Assembly: GCA_017304475.1 (NCBI GenBank)
Contig: JAFKKV010000043.1
Coordinates: 1-56,565 of the forward strand
Direction: 5' to 3'
DNA: 56,565 nt
From: Hyphomicrobiales bacterium
GTDB taxonomy: Bacteria; Pseudomonadota; Alphaproteobacteria; Rhizobiales; Phreatobacteraceae
The notes under the pieces were generated by a model. It was not told the origin of the DNA. It saw nothing but the letters and a program-made list of their open reading frames with translations, and made no database searches. A program made the translations under genes and the position numbers. This document shows, in pieces, positions 16,562 to 25,543 of this stretch. How positions within the stretch are numbered: the first letter of the stretch is position 1; each line of letters opens with the position of its first letter.

Positions 16562-17818
16562 TCAGGCAGCTTGATCGGGCCTCTCGCCACGCATCAGGCG
16601 CGGCTGGGCATGGCCGGGCTGAAGGCCCTCGCGCATGAAGGCGCGCCGGAGCGGACCGACCTGGTCCATCAGCCAGAGGCCGAAACCGCGGAGGCCGTGA
16701 ACCGGCATGAAGTCCGACAGGAGCGAGCGGTTGAGGGCATGAATGGCGAAGGACCGACTGACGATGTCGGCGCGCCGGGCGCGATCATAGGCCGACATCG
16801 CGGCTTCGCCGCCGCTATCCTCGCCGCGCGCCCGAGCGTCGGCGAGGCAGTCGGCCAGGGCCGCGCCGTCGCGCAATCCGAGATTGAGGCCCTGCGCGCC
16901 GATCGGCGGCACGACATGGGCGGCCTCGCCGATAAGCGCCGCCCGAGCGACGCCGAATCTCTTCGGCGTGACCACGGAAAGGTCGAAGCGGCCGCGGCCG
17001 GGCTCGACCGTGACCTTGCCGAGGATCGCCTGCGATCGCCGCTCGATCTCGCGTGAAAAGGCGGCATCGTCGAGCGCCAGCATCTGCGCGGCTTCATCCG
17101 GCGTGACGACGCAGACCAGGCTGGAGCGGTCGCCGGGCAGGGGCACCAAGGTGAAGGGCCCGGTTCGGGTGTGGAATTCGGTGGAAACGTCGAAATGCGG
17201 CCGGGAATGGCCGAAATTCGCGGTGACGGCGGTCTGCGGATAGCGCGTTTCGACGGTCTCGATGCCCGCGGCCTTGCGCACCAGGGACTGCCGGCCGTCG
17301 GCGCCGGCCACCAGGGCGGCCTCGATGACGCGTCCCGAGGCGAGCGTCACCGCCACGCCCTCGGACCCGATTTCGACCGCGGTTGCCGCCTCCTCGATCA
17401 CGGGAATGCCGGCCTTGTCGACGGCCGCCCTCAGGCCGGCATTGAGATCGGCATTGGCGATATTGTAGCCGAAGGCCTCGAGGCCGATTTCGTCGGAACG
17501 GCCCTCGAACAGCGGCGCGCGGATCAGCCGGCCGGTATCGTCGACGAGCCGCATGACGCGCAGCGGCGCCGCCTTGGCGACGAGGCCCTCCCAGACGCCG
17601 AGCGTCTCAAGCGCCTTGACCGAGCCGTCGAGCAAGGCGCTGGTCCGCTGGTCGAGGCCTGCCGGACGCGGGCCGGCGGCGATGATAGAGCGCAGGCCGG
17701 CGGCATCGAGGGCGAGTGCGGCGAACAGGCCGGCCGGTCCGGCGCCGACGATCACGACATCGGGCCGCTCGCCGGGCGAGACGGTCTGTTTAGGGGTGTT
17801 GGGGGGCGGGCTCATCAT
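16562..17818 (-). CDS. UbiH/UbiF/COQ6-family FAD-dependent monooxygenase
   Basis: Flavoprotein hydroxylase of about 418 residues. The dinucleotide-binding loop is VVIVGAGPAGLFAALALDAA (from residue 21), the second FAD/NAD motif LVAGADGRQSLVRKAAGI lies mid-protein, and the third FAD motif is ALIGEAAHVVPPIGAQGLNL with DGAALADCL. This is the UbiH/COQ6 signature, pointing to aromatic-ring hydroxylation in ubiquinone synthesis. No ubi genes are adjacent, so which ring position it hydroxylates is undecided. It is convergent with the AEC transporter and ends four bases from it. Confidence 0.88.
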   Translation of the reverse strand: MMSPPPNTPKQTVSPGERPDVVIVGAGPAGLFAALALDAAGLRSIIAAGPRPAGLDQRTSALLDGSVKALETLGVWEGLVAKAAPLRVMRLVDDTGRLIRAPLFEGRSDEIGLEAFGYNIANADLNAGLRAAVDKAGIPVIEEAATAVEIGSEGVAVTLASGRVIEAALVAGADGRQSLVRKAAGIETVETRYPQTAVTANFGHSRPHFDVSTEFHTRTGPFTLVPLPGDRSSLVCVVTPDEAAQMLALDDAAFSREIERRSQAILGKVTVEPGRGRFDLSVVTPKRFGVARAALIGEAAHVVPPIGAQGLNLGLRDGAALADCLADARARGEDSGGEAAMSAYDRARRADIVSRSFAIHALNRSLLSDFMPVHGLRGFGLWLMDQVGPLRRAFMREGLQPGHAQPRLMRGERPDQAA

Positions 17819-17973
17819 GCGTTTCCAGTTGCCCGAGACCTAACACCGCCGGCCATCGCGTCCAAGCGATGGATCGTCGCGTTGACGGTTTGCACAGGCC
17901 GCGATCTAACTCGCATGACGCGAGGAGCCTGGCGCCCGATGATCGATGGTCCGATGGCCGAGAGGTGCCAGGG

Positions 17974-18687
17974 GTGAGCGATGAGCGCGCATCCGGCGGC
18001 CGCTGGCTGACGGCCTTCGCCGTTCACGCCTTCACGGCTTCCGGCGCGGTGGTCGGCCTGCTGGCGCTGCAGGCGGCTTCGGAACGGCGCTGGGCCGTGA
18101 TGTTCGCCTGGCTGGCCATTGCCCTGCTCATCGACGGCATCGACGGCACCCTGGCGCGCGCTGCGCGGGTCAAGCAGGTGCTGCCGCGCTTTTCCGGCGA
18201 CATTCTCGACCTCGTGGTGGATTTCCTGACCTATGTCGTGGTGCCGACCTATGCCCTGGTGGCCGCCGGCCTGCTGCCACCGGGCTATGAACTCGGTTTC
18301 GCCGCGCTGATCCTGGTGTCCTCGGCGTTCTATTTCGCCGATGCGAACATGAAGACCGTCGAGGGCGGCTTTCGCGGCTTTCCCGCGGTCTGGAACGCCG
18401 CGGCCTTCCTCATCTTCGTGTTTTATCCCGGGCCCTGGGGAACCGGCCTGGTGATTGCTGTCCTGGTGGCGGCAACCTTCGCGCCCATCGTGATGATCCA
18501 TCCATTCCGGGTGGCCCGCTATCGTGCCGTCACCCTCGCGGTCCTGGCTCTGTGGGTGCTGGCCTCGGCCCTGACGCTGCTGGCGGATCTCGCGCCCAGC
18601 CTCTGGATCAAGGCCGTGCTGGCCCTGACGAGTGCCTATTTTCTCACCGTCGGATTGCTGTTCGGCCGGGCGCGACCGGCGGGTTAG
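17974..18687 (+). CDS. pcs: Phosphatidylcholine synthase (CDP-alcohol phosphatidyltransferase)
   Basis: Condenses CDP-diacylglycerol with choline to give phosphatidylcholine at the inner membrane, a pathway typical of Rhizobiales and host-associated bacteria. The frame opens at 17869, but GTG 17974 with AGAGG eight bases upstream gives 237 residues, the normal Pcs length. The catalytic CDP-alcohol motif DGIDGTLARAARV continues to SGDILDLVVDF, giving D-G-x2-D-G-x2-A-R-x8-9-G-x3-D-x3-D. At least six hydrophobic helices are visible. The Pcs-specific region FADANMKTVEGGFRGFPAVW separates it from PgsA and other relatives. Confidence 0.92.
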   Translation: MSDERASGGRWLTAFAVHAFTASGAVVGLLALQAASERRWAVMFAWLAIALLIDGIDGTLARAARVKQVLPRFSGDILDLVVDFLTYVVVPTYALVAAGLLPPGYELGFAALILVSSAFYFADANMKTVEGGFRGFPAVWNAAAFLIFVFYPGPWGTGLVIAVLVAATFAPIVMIHPFRVARYRAVTLAVLALWVLASALTLLADLAPSLWIKAVLALTSAYFLTVGLLFGRARPAG

Positions 18688-19358
18688 GCCCGGGCTCATG
18701 GAGCCAAGGTAGAGGGTAACGGCATCGATCTTGATGGACCCGCAGCCTGGCCCTTGCGCGGCAAGATCTCCAGCCCGGAGCAAGGGACCAAAGCTTCGGC
18801 TTGACAAGGCCGGGCGGCGGCCCTAGGTCCCGGATCGCAGTCGCTCGTTGAGCGCTGCCGTAGGCGTTACCGTCATCCAACGCGTCCCTTGTCGAGAGGA
18901 TCCCAGCAGGGAGGTCTCGACGGAAGAGGCGCTATGTCATGATGTCGGTTCCCCAAATCCCGTTCGCTCGCCGTTTGATGTCCGCGACAGTATTCCCAAC
19001 CATGGGCGTTCTGGCGATCACGCCTGTCCGGTCTGGACAGCGCGGTCGCATGATGGGCCGGGCGACGACTCACGCCGGCATCCTTGCCGCGATGACCTTG
19101 CGATGCGCGGGTTCGCGACCCCGAGGTTCGGCTAGCGCGGCCGTCCTCATCGCGGCCGGCACGATCCGGGCGCCGGCGCATCCGGCTTTGCCCGCGGTTT
19201 CTTCCCATCGACCCCGCTGACCCGCGGCCGTTGCTGCGGCGGCTATCCGCCTGACCAGGCGATTCGAATGGCGGTGGCTTTCGACACCTGGCGACACCGG
19301 CCAGGAGACGGCCGAACCATCAGCCGAGACCAGAATTCAACACAGGAGCAATCAAGCC
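18688..19358. other. 671-base stretch with no convincing gene
   Basis: Frames here are short and their translations look random (Arg/Ala/Pro-rich). The best candidate is a plus-strand frame at 18939-19220 (93 codons), which has a purine-rich GGAAGAGG upstream but no recognisable domain; I do not call it. The 3' end carries AGGAG about 12 bases before the SDR start. It could be a decayed gene or a long leader. Confidence 0.5.
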
Positions 19359-20114
19359 ATGCAAATGACTGGCAACACGATCCTCGTGACCGGCGGCACC
19401 AGCGGAATCGGGCGCGCGCTCGCCGAAGCATTCCACGACCGCGGCAACCGCGTCATCATCACGGGGCGGCGGCAGTCCCTGCTCGAAGAGATCGCGGCGG
19501 ACCGGCCTGGTCTCGTGGCGATGCCGCTCGACCTCGACGACCCACTCGCCCTGACGCATCTGGCGAGCCATGTTCGTGCAGGCTTTCCCGAACTCAATAT
19601 GCTGATTGCGAATGCCGGCATCTCCCGGGCGGAGGACATGGCGGCGGGAGGCTGGGACGCTTCCGACGCCCGGGCGATCGTCGAGACCAATATCATGGGC
19701 GTGCTGCGCGTGACGGCGGCGTTCTTGCCGGTGCTCAGGAAGCGGCCGGGCGCGACCATCATGGCGACCAGCTCGAACCTCGCCTTCGTTCCCCGCGCCG
19801 ACTTTCCGACCTATTGCGCCAGCAAGGCCTTCCTGCATTCCTGGCTGCAATCGCTGCGTCATCAGCTCCGCACCATTCCAGTCGAAGTCCTGGAGCTGGC
19901 GCCACCCTATGTGCAGACGGGGCTCACGGGCGAGCGGCAGGTATCCGATCCGCGTGCCATGCCGCTCGGCGCCTATGTGGCCGAGGTCATGCAATTGCTG
20001 GAGACGGGCGATCATCCCAGGGGCGAGGTCCTGGTCGAGCGCGACCGGGCGCGGCGCTGGGCCGAACGGGACGGTCGCTACGCGGAAACCTATGCCGCGA
20101 TGAACCCGGCCTAG
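19359..20114 (+). CDS. SDR-family oxidoreductase (DltE-like short-chain dehydrogenase)
   Basis: A 251-residue Rossmann-fold NAD(P)-dependent dehydrogenase. The cofactor loop is LVTGGTSGIGRALAEAF (TGxxxGIG), an NADPH-favouring arginine pair follows the second strand (ITGRRQ), and the structural NAG is LIANAGIS. The catalytic residues are Ser in ATSSNLAF and Y-x3-K in PTYCASKAFLHSWL. The substrate-side block PPYVQTGLTGERQ and its order resemble DltE-like dehydrogenases of unknown substrate. It sits alone between a gene-free stretch and the urate operon. An alternative start is Met 3 (ATG 19365). Confidence 0.9.
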   Translation: MQMTGNTILVTGGTSGIGRALAEAFHDRGNRVIITGRRQSLLEEIAADRPGLVAMPLDLDDPLALTHLASHVRAGFPELNMLIANAGISRAEDMAAGGWDASDARAIVETNIMGVLRVTAAFLPVLRKRPGATIMATSSNLAFVPRADFPTYCASKAFLHSWLQSLRHQLRTIPVEVLELAPPYVQTGLTGERQVSDPRAMPLGAYVAEVMQLLETGDHPRGEVLVERDRARRWAERDGRYAETYAAMNPA

Positions 20115-20187
20115 CCCTGCATTGCGCGTGGCATCCGGGCGGGCGGTCGATTGCCTGTAGCCCTTGTCGCGATAGCCAACGATCCAG

Positions 20188-20222
20188 ATCTCTCCGCAGA
20201 ACCTCGAAATTTGCGGAGAGAT
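20188..20222. promoter_or_regulatory. Perfect 11-bp inverted repeat upstream of the urate operon
   Basis: ATCTCTCCGCA (20188-20198) and TGCGGAGAGAT (20212-20222) are exact reverse complements separated by 13 bases. It lies about 140 bases upstream of uraH and 74 bases after the SDR gene. No T-run follows, so it may be an operator or an mRNA hairpin rather than a terminator. Confidence 0.4.
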
Positions 20223-20362
20223 GCATGCTCTTGCCCGCCTCGCGCCGCCTTCGCCGGGCGCCGAGACGATCGGACCGCCGACAGGGCGCGGTCTTTGGTC
20301 GCCGGAGATTCCGCTTTGCGCGGCCCTTGAACTCCGGCACATTTTGCGCCGAGGGGAATGCC

Positions 20363-20719
20363 ATGCCGGGACATCTGACGACCCACGTATTGGACACCGC
20401 GACCGGCAGGCCGGGAGCGGGGATCGCCTATCGGCTCTATCGGATCGACGGCCAGAATCGCAGCCTGGTGGCCGAGGGCCGGACCAATTCCGACGGGCGC
20501 GCGGACGCGCCGCTGCTGACGCCCAAGACCATCGCGCCCGGTCCTTATGCCCTGCAATATGACGTCGCGGATTATCACCGGTCGATCGGGCTGGCACTGC
20601 TCGACCCGCCGTTTCTCGACGTCGTCGAGCTGCGTTTCGGCATTTCCGCGCTCGACCAGCATTATCATGTGCCGTTGCTGCTCTCGCCCTACGGCTATTC
20701 GACCTATCGGGGATCATGA
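20363..20719 (+). CDS. uraH: 5-hydroxyisourate hydrolase (transthyretin-like)
   Basis: Hydrolyses 5-hydroxyisourate, the product of urate oxidation, to OHCU. The 118-residue protein starts at ATG 20363 with GAGGGGA seven bases upstream; the open frame continues far upstream without coding character. Hallmarks are the N-terminal LTTHVLDTATGRPGAGI, a central GRADAPLL, HYHVPLLLSPYGYSTY and the C-terminal signature tetrapeptide YRGS that separates HIU hydrolases from true transthyretins. Catalytic His and Arg positions (THVLD, HYHVP) are present. Its stop overlaps the xdhA start (ATGA), so it leads the operon. Confidence 0.95.
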   Translation: MPGHLTTHVLDTATGRPGAGIAYRLYRIDGQNRSLVAEGRTNSDGRADAPLLTPKTIAPGPYALQYDVADYHRSIGLALLDPPFLDVVELRFGISALDQHYHVPLLLSPYGYSTYRGS

Positions 20720-22203
20720 CGCGCATATCCCGCCCGCTCCGCTTCCTGCATCGGGGCCAGACCGTCACGATCGACCGGTTCGCGCCCATGACCACGCTGC
20801 TGGACTGGCTGCGCATCGAAAAGCGGCTTACCGGCACCAAGGAAGGCTGCGGTGAAGGCGATTGCGGCGCCTGCACCGTGGCCCTCGGCCGCCTGAAGGG
20901 CGGCGCGCTCGTCTACGAACCGGTCAATGCCTGTATCCTGCTGCTCGGGCAGGTCGACGGCTGCGAGGTGGTGACGGTCGAGGACCTGGCCGATGGCGAC
21001 GCGCTGCATCCGGTGCAGGGTGCCATGGTGCGCCATCATGGCTCTCAATGCGGCTTCTGCACGCCGGGTTTCGTCATGAGCCTGTTCACGCTCTATCAGG
21101 AGGGCGGCGCGGCGGCGGCCGATCGCGACGCGGTGCTGACCAGGATCGCCGGCAATCTCTGCCGCTGCACCGGTTATCGACCGATTGTCGAGGCGGCGCT
21201 GGAGGCCTGTTCGCAACCGCCCGACGACCGCTTCAGCGCCCGGCGGAATGCCACGGCCGAGGTCCTGGCGGCGCTGCGCGACGGCAAGGACATGATCGTC
21301 GGCGACGAGACGTCGTTTTTCGCCGCGCCGGCCTCGCTGGAGAGCCTTTGCCGGCTGATGACCCGCCATCCGGACGCCGTGCTGGTCGGCGGTGCGACCG
21401 ATGTCGGATTGTGGATCACCAAGCAGCTCAGGAGCTTGCCGAAGCTCGTTCACACCGGCCGGGTGGCCGAGCTCCGCCAGATCGTCGAGGCCCCCGAGGC
21501 CATTTCGATCGGCGCGGCGGTGACCTATGCCGAGGCCGAACATGCGCTTGCCGGCTTCGATCCGGACGTGGCCGTCTGGGCCGACCGGCTGGGCTCCGCC
21601 CAGGTTCGCGCCACCGGCACGCTCGGCGGCAATATCGCCAATGGCTCGCCGATCGGCGACAGCCCGCCCTTGCTGATCGCGCTCGGCGCGACGCTGCATC
21701 TCAGGCGCGGCGCGGCCGAACGGACGCTGCCGCTGGAGGATTTCTTCCTGGCCTATGGCCGGCAGGACCGCGTGGCCGACGAGATCGTCACCCATGTCAG
21801 CGTGCCGCGGCCCGGGGCGAGCGAGCATTTGCGCGCCTTCAAGATCGCCAAGCGCAACGACCAGGACATTTCCTCGGTCATGGGGGCGGTGAAGATCAGC
21901 CTCGATGGCCGCCGGATCCGGGGCGCGCGGGTGGCCTTCGGCGGCATGGCCGGGGTGCCGAAGCGCGCGGCCGCGGTGGAGGCGGCGCTGGCTGGCCTCG
22001 ATATCGACGACCGGGCCGCTTGCGACGGCGCGCTGGCGCGGCTCGCGGACGATTTCCAGCCGATGGACGACCACCGGGCATCGGCCCGCTATCGCAGCCT
22101 GGTCGCGCTCAACCTGCTGCGCAAGGCGCTGATGGAAATCGCCTCGGGCCGGCGCGAGGCGACACGCATCGCGCATTTGCGGGAGGCCGGCCATGACGCC
22201 TGA
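20716..22203 (+). CDS. xdhA: Xanthine dehydrogenase small subunit XdhA (2Fe-2S and FAD)
   Basis: Oxidises hypoxanthine and xanthine to urate together with XdhB, passing electrons to NAD+. Two [2Fe-2S] clusters are complete: C45, C50, C53 and C73 (EGCGEGDCGACTV, NACILL), and C112, C115, C149 and C151 (QCGFCTPGF, LCRCTGYRP). The FAD domain has LVGGATDVGLW and GTLGGNIANGSPIGDSPP, and the C-terminal CO-dehydrogenase flavoprotein domain contains VRGARVAFGGMAG-like sequence (here IRGARVAFGGMAG). 495 residues is the usual size. It overlaps uraH by four bases and xdhB by eleven, which implies translational coupling. Confidence 0.97.
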   Translation: MTRISRPLRFLHRGQTVTIDRFAPMTTLLDWLRIEKRLTGTKEGCGEGDCGACTVALGRLKGGALVYEPVNACILLLGQVDGCEVVTVEDLADGDALHPVQGAMVRHHGSQCGFCTPGFVMSLFTLYQEGGAAAADRDAVLTRIAGNLCRCTGYRPIVEAALEACSQPPDDRFSARRNATAEVLAALRDGKDMIVGDETSFFAAPASLESLCRLMTRHPDAVLVGGATDVGLWITKQLRSLPKLVHTGRVAELRQIVEAPEAISIGAAVTYAEAEHALAGFDPDVAVWADRLGSAQVRATGTLGGNIANGSPIGDSPPLLIALGATLHLRRGAAERTLPLEDFFLAYGRQDRVADEIVTHVSVPRPGASEHLRAFKIAKRNDQDISSVMGAVKISLDGRRIRGARVAFGGMAGVPKRAAAVEAALAGLDIDDRAACDGALARLADDFQPMDDHRASARYRSLVALNLLRKALMEIASGRREATRIAHLREAGHDA

Positions 22204-24532
22204 ATCGCCCGCCGGCCAGATCCCGGAAGACCAGATCCCGGAACGTCATGTCCATCGCTCCCTGAAACATGACGCCGCCGAGCGGCACGTGCAGGGCACC
22301 GCCCCCTATGTCGACGACATCAGGGAGCCGGAGGGCACCTTGCATGTCGCGCCCGGCGGTTCGCCGGCCGCCCGCGGGCGGATCACCCGGCTCGACCTCA
22401 CCGCCGTCTTGGCCGCGCCCGATGTCGTCGCCGTGCTGACGGCGAACGACGTGCCGGCGGCCAACGATGTCAGCCCGGTGGCCGGCGATGATCCGCTCTT
22501 CGCCGCGGAGCGCGTGGAGTTCCACGGACAGGTGGTCTTCGCGGTGGTCGCGCGGACCCGCGACGCGGCGCGCCGGGCGGCAGCGCGGGCGATCATCGAG
22601 ATCGACGCGGAGACGCCGCTCGTCTCGGTCGACGACGCGCTCGCTGTCGATGCCGACATCATGGCCGACTATGCGTTCCGGCGCGGCGACGTCGCGGCGG
22701 CGCTGGCCGAGGGGCCGTGCCGGCTCGAAGGACATTTGAGGATCGGCGGCCAGGAGCATTTCTACCTGGAGGGCCAGGCGGCGCTGGCCGTGCCGGAGGA
22801 GGGCGGTTCCTATACCGTTCATTCCTCCACCCAGCATCCGAGCGAGGTGCAGCATGTGGTCGCGCGCGTGCTCGGCATCGCCGACGCCGCCGTGACGGTT
22901 GAGGTCCGCCGCATGGGCGGCGGCTTCGGCGGCAAGGAAAGCCAGGCGAGCGGTTGGGCGGCCATGGCGGCGCTTGCCGCGCGCCGCACCGGCCGGCCCT
23001 GCAAGGTCCGGCTCGACCGCGACGACGACTTCATCATGACCGGCAAGCGGCACGACTTCATTGCCGGCTATCGCTGTTCCCATGATCTCGACGGCCGGCT
23101 CCGCGGCGTCGACATGCAGTTCGCCAGCCGCTGCGGCTACAGCCATGACCTGTCGTCGTCGATCAACGACCGGACCATGTTTCACGCCGACAATGCCTAT
23201 TATTATCCCGACGTGGCGATCCATTCGCGCCGGATGAAGACCAATACCGTGTCGAATACGGCCTTTCGCGGTTTCGGCGGGCCGCAGGGCATGCTGCTCG
23301 CGGAACGCCTGATGGACCGGATCGCCTGGGCGCTCGACCTCGACCCCCTCGATGTCCGCTACCGCAACCTCTATGGCACCACCGACCGCAACGTCACGCC
23401 CTATGGCATGACGGTGGAGGACAATATCGCGGCGGAGGTGATGGGCCAGCTCGAGGCATCCTCGGACTATCGCCGCCGCCGCGCCGACATCGCCGCCTTC
23501 AATGCCGGCAATGCCGTGCTGAAGAAGGGGCTGGCGCTGACGCCGATCAAGTTCGGCATCTCCTTCACCACCACCTTCCTCAATCAGGCCGGCGCGCTGG
23601 TCCATGTCTATCAGGACGGCTCGGTGCACCTGAACCATGGCGGCACCGAGATGGGGCAGGGCCTGTTCATCAAGGTGGCGCAAGTGGTGGCGGAAGAGTT
23701 CGGCATCGCGCTCGACCGGGTGAAGATATCGGCGACCCATACCGGCAAGGTGCCGAACACCTCGCCGACGGCGGCCTCGTCCGGCACCGACATGAACGGC
23801 ATGGCGGCGATGAACGCCGCAGCCGAGATCAAGGCCCGGCTCGCCGAGTTCATCGCCCGCGACTGGCAGGTGCCGGTCAGCAGCATCTCGTTCCGCGACG
23901 ACCAGGTGCGCTCGGGCGAGCTTGTCCTGTCTTTCGCCGAGGTGGTGAAGAAGGCCTATCTGGCGCGCACCCATCTGTCCGCCGCGGGTTTCTACGCCAC
24001 CCCGAAGATCACCTGGGACCGGGCCAAGGCGACCGGCCGGCCGTTCTTCTATTTCGCCTATGGCGCGGCCTGCGCCGAGGTCACGATCGACACCTGGACG
24101 GGCGAGTTCACTTTGGACCGCGTCGACATCCTGCATGATGTCGGCAAGTCGCTGAACCCGGCCATCGATCTCGGCCAGATCGAAGGCGGCTTCGTCCAGG
24201 GCATGGGCTGGCTGACCATGGAAGAGCTGGTCTATGACGCCAAGGGCCGGCTGCGCACCCATGCGCCGTCGACCTACAAGATCCCGACCGCGCGCGACGT
24301 GCCGGCCGATTTTCGCGTCGCCTTTTTCGACGGCGCCAATCGCGAGGCGACGGTCTATCGCTCCAAGGCGGTGGGCGAACCGCCGCTCATGCTGGCCAAT
24401 GCGGTGTTTTCGGCCATTGCCGACGCTATTCATGCCTTGAATCCGGCGCATGCTGTGGCTCTTGACGCACCCGCCACGCCCGAGGCCATCCTGTTCGCCT
24501 GCGAGGCGCAGCGTGCGGCGAAGGGAGCCTGA
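22193..24532 (+). CDS. xdhB: Xanthine dehydrogenase molybdopterin-binding subunit XdhB
   Basis: Carries the molybdenum active site. Features in order: an N-terminal hammerhead domain (HVQGTAPYVDDI); the Moco-binding motifs MGGGFGGKESQA, FRGFGGPQGM and GGTEMGQGLFIKV; SPTAASSGTDMNGMA; and the catalytic glutamate E729 in KAVGEPPLMLANAV, equivalent to Glu730 of the Rhodobacter enzyme. At 779 residues it is full length. The first 18 residues (Pro/Glu-rich) precede the conserved part; ATG 22193 overlaps xdhA by 11 bases. It requires the MoeA/MoaC pathway and XdhC for cofactor delivery. Confidence 0.97.
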   Translation: MTPESPAGQIPEDQIPERHVHRSLKHDAAERHVQGTAPYVDDIREPEGTLHVAPGGSPAARGRITRLDLTAVLAAPDVVAVLTANDVPAANDVSPVAGDDPLFAAERVEFHGQVVFAVVARTRDAARRAAARAIIEIDAETPLVSVDDALAVDADIMADYAFRRGDVAAALAEGPCRLEGHLRIGGQEHFYLEGQAALAVPEEGGSYTVHSSTQHPSEVQHVVARVLGIADAAVTVEVRRMGGGFGGKESQASGWAAMAALAARRTGRPCKVRLDRDDDFIMTGKRHDFIAGYRCSHDLDGRLRGVDMQFASRCGYSHDLSSSINDRTMFHADNAYYYPDVAIHSRRMKTNTVSNTAFRGFGGPQGMLLAERLMDRIAWALDLDPLDVRYRNLYGTTDRNVTPYGMTVEDNIAAEVMGQLEASSDYRRRRADIAAFNAGNAVLKKGLALTPIKFGISFTTTFLNQAGALVHVYQDGSVHLNHGGTEMGQGLFIKVAQVVAEEFGIALDRVKISATHTGKVPNTSPTAASSGTDMNGMAAMNAAAEIKARLAEFIARDWQVPVSSISFRDDQVRSGELVLSFAEVVKKAYLARTHLSAAGFYATPKITWDRAKATGRPFFYFAYGAACAEVTIDTWTGEFTLDRVDILHDVGKSLNPAIDLGQIEGGFVQGMGWLTMEELVYDAKGRLRTHAPSTYKIPTARDVPADFRVAFFDGANREATVYRSKAVGEPPLMLANAVFSAIADAIHALNPAHAVALDAPATPEAILFACEAQRAAKGA

Positions 24533-24536
24533 GGTC

Positions 24537-25508
24537 ATGGAGGTCTGGCCGCGGATCGAGGCGATCGTGGAGGCGCATGGGGCGTGCGCCCTGGTCAGCC
24601 TTGTCGCTGCCCGCGGCTCGACCCCGCGCGAGGCCGGGGTGCGCATGATCGTCCGGCCCGACGGCGCCTTTCACGGTACGATCGGCGGCGGTGCCCTGGA
24701 GTGGCAGGCGCTGGCCAGGGCCCAGGCCGTGCTGGCCCGCGGCGAACGCGCCGTGGTGACCATCGACCAGGCGCTCGGGCCCGATCTCGGCCAATGCTGC
24801 GGCGGCCATGTGCGGCTGAGCATCGAGGCTTTCGATACCGGCGACCTCGAGGAGATCGGCACGCTCGCCGCGGCAGAGCGGGCCGGGCCATTTGCGGTCG
24901 CCGCCCGGCGGCATGCCTGCGGCCGCATGATCCGGCGCATCGTCGATCCGGAAAACGACGTCGCCCCGGCGGTCGCCGGCGAGGCGATCGAGCATTTCGG
25001 CGAGAGACTGGCGAATATCCTGCTGTTCGGCGCGGGGCATGTCGGCCGGGCCGTGGTGCTCGCGCTGGCGCCGCTGCCGTTTCGCGTCACCTGGTGCGAC
25101 GAGCGGCCGGGCGCCTTTCCGGCGACGATCCCGGGCCATGTCGAACCGACCGCCAGCCCGGCGCTCGCGGTGCTCGCCAGGGCCGCACCCGATGTCCAGG
25201 TGCTGGTCATGACCCATAGCCACCAGCTCGATCTCGACATCGTCGCGGCCGCGCTGGTGCAGCCCGGCGTCGCCGGTGTTGGCCTGATCGGCTCGGCGAC
25301 CAAGAAGGCGCGCTTCACCCGCAGGCTCGCCGAATTGGGCGTGCCGGCGGCGCGGATCCGCGCGCTGCGCTGTCCGATCGGTCTTGCCGGCATATCAGGC
25401 AAGGAGCCGGCAGTGATCGCCGCCTCGATCGCGGCCGAATGCCTCATGCTGCGCGAGGCGCGCGCCGCGCCTGCCCATGCCAAAGTCCATGCAGGCCGCC
25501 GCGCCTGA
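24537..25508 (+). CDS. xdhC: Xanthine dehydrogenase accessory protein XdhC
   Basis: Binds molybdenum cofactor, supports its sulfuration and hands it to XdhB. I start at ATG 24537, four bases after the xdhB stop, rather than at the earlier frame opening (24450), giving 323 residues. The N-terminal XdhC/CoxI domain shows LVAARGSTPREAGVRMIV, GTIGGGALEW and the cysteine pair GQCCGGHV. A Rossmann-like C-terminal domain has LLFGAGHVGRAVVLAL, LIGSATKKARFTRRLAELG and the family end motif PIGLAGISGKEPAVIAASIA. Same operon as xdhAB. Confidence 0.95.
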   Translation: MEVWPRIEAIVEAHGACALVSLVAARGSTPREAGVRMIVRPDGAFHGTIGGGALEWQALARAQAVLARGERAVVTIDQALGPDLGQCCGGHVRLSIEAFDTGDLEEIGTLAAAERAGPFAVAARRHACGRMIRRIVDPENDVAPAVAGEAIEHFGERLANILLFGAGHVGRAVVLALAPLPFRVTWCDERPGAFPATIPGHVEPTASPALAVLARAAPDVQVLVMTHSHQLDLDIVAAALVQPGVAGVGLIGSATKKARFTRRLAELGVPAARIRALRCPIGLAGISGKEPAVIAASIAAECLMLREARAAPAHAKVHAGRRA

Positions 25509-25543
25509 GTCTTCACATCCTTCAAGCCGCTTCCGGACCCGTC

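Noticed and set aside
18939..19220. Possible 93-codon hypothetical gene
   Set aside because: It has a weak ribosome-binding site but no recognisable domain, hydrophobic pattern or family; composition looks random.
19268..20719. 483-codon plus frame ending with uraH
   Set aside because: Only the last 118 codons are conserved (5-hydroxyisourate hydrolase) and start at ATG 20363 with a good ribosome-binding site. The rest overlaps the SDR gene out of frame.
22109..24646. 845-codon frame on the minus strand
   Set aside because: Antisense to xdhB, whose domains and catalytic residues are all present on the plus strand. The translation is Arg/His/Gly-rich with no domain; it is the usual result of high GC.
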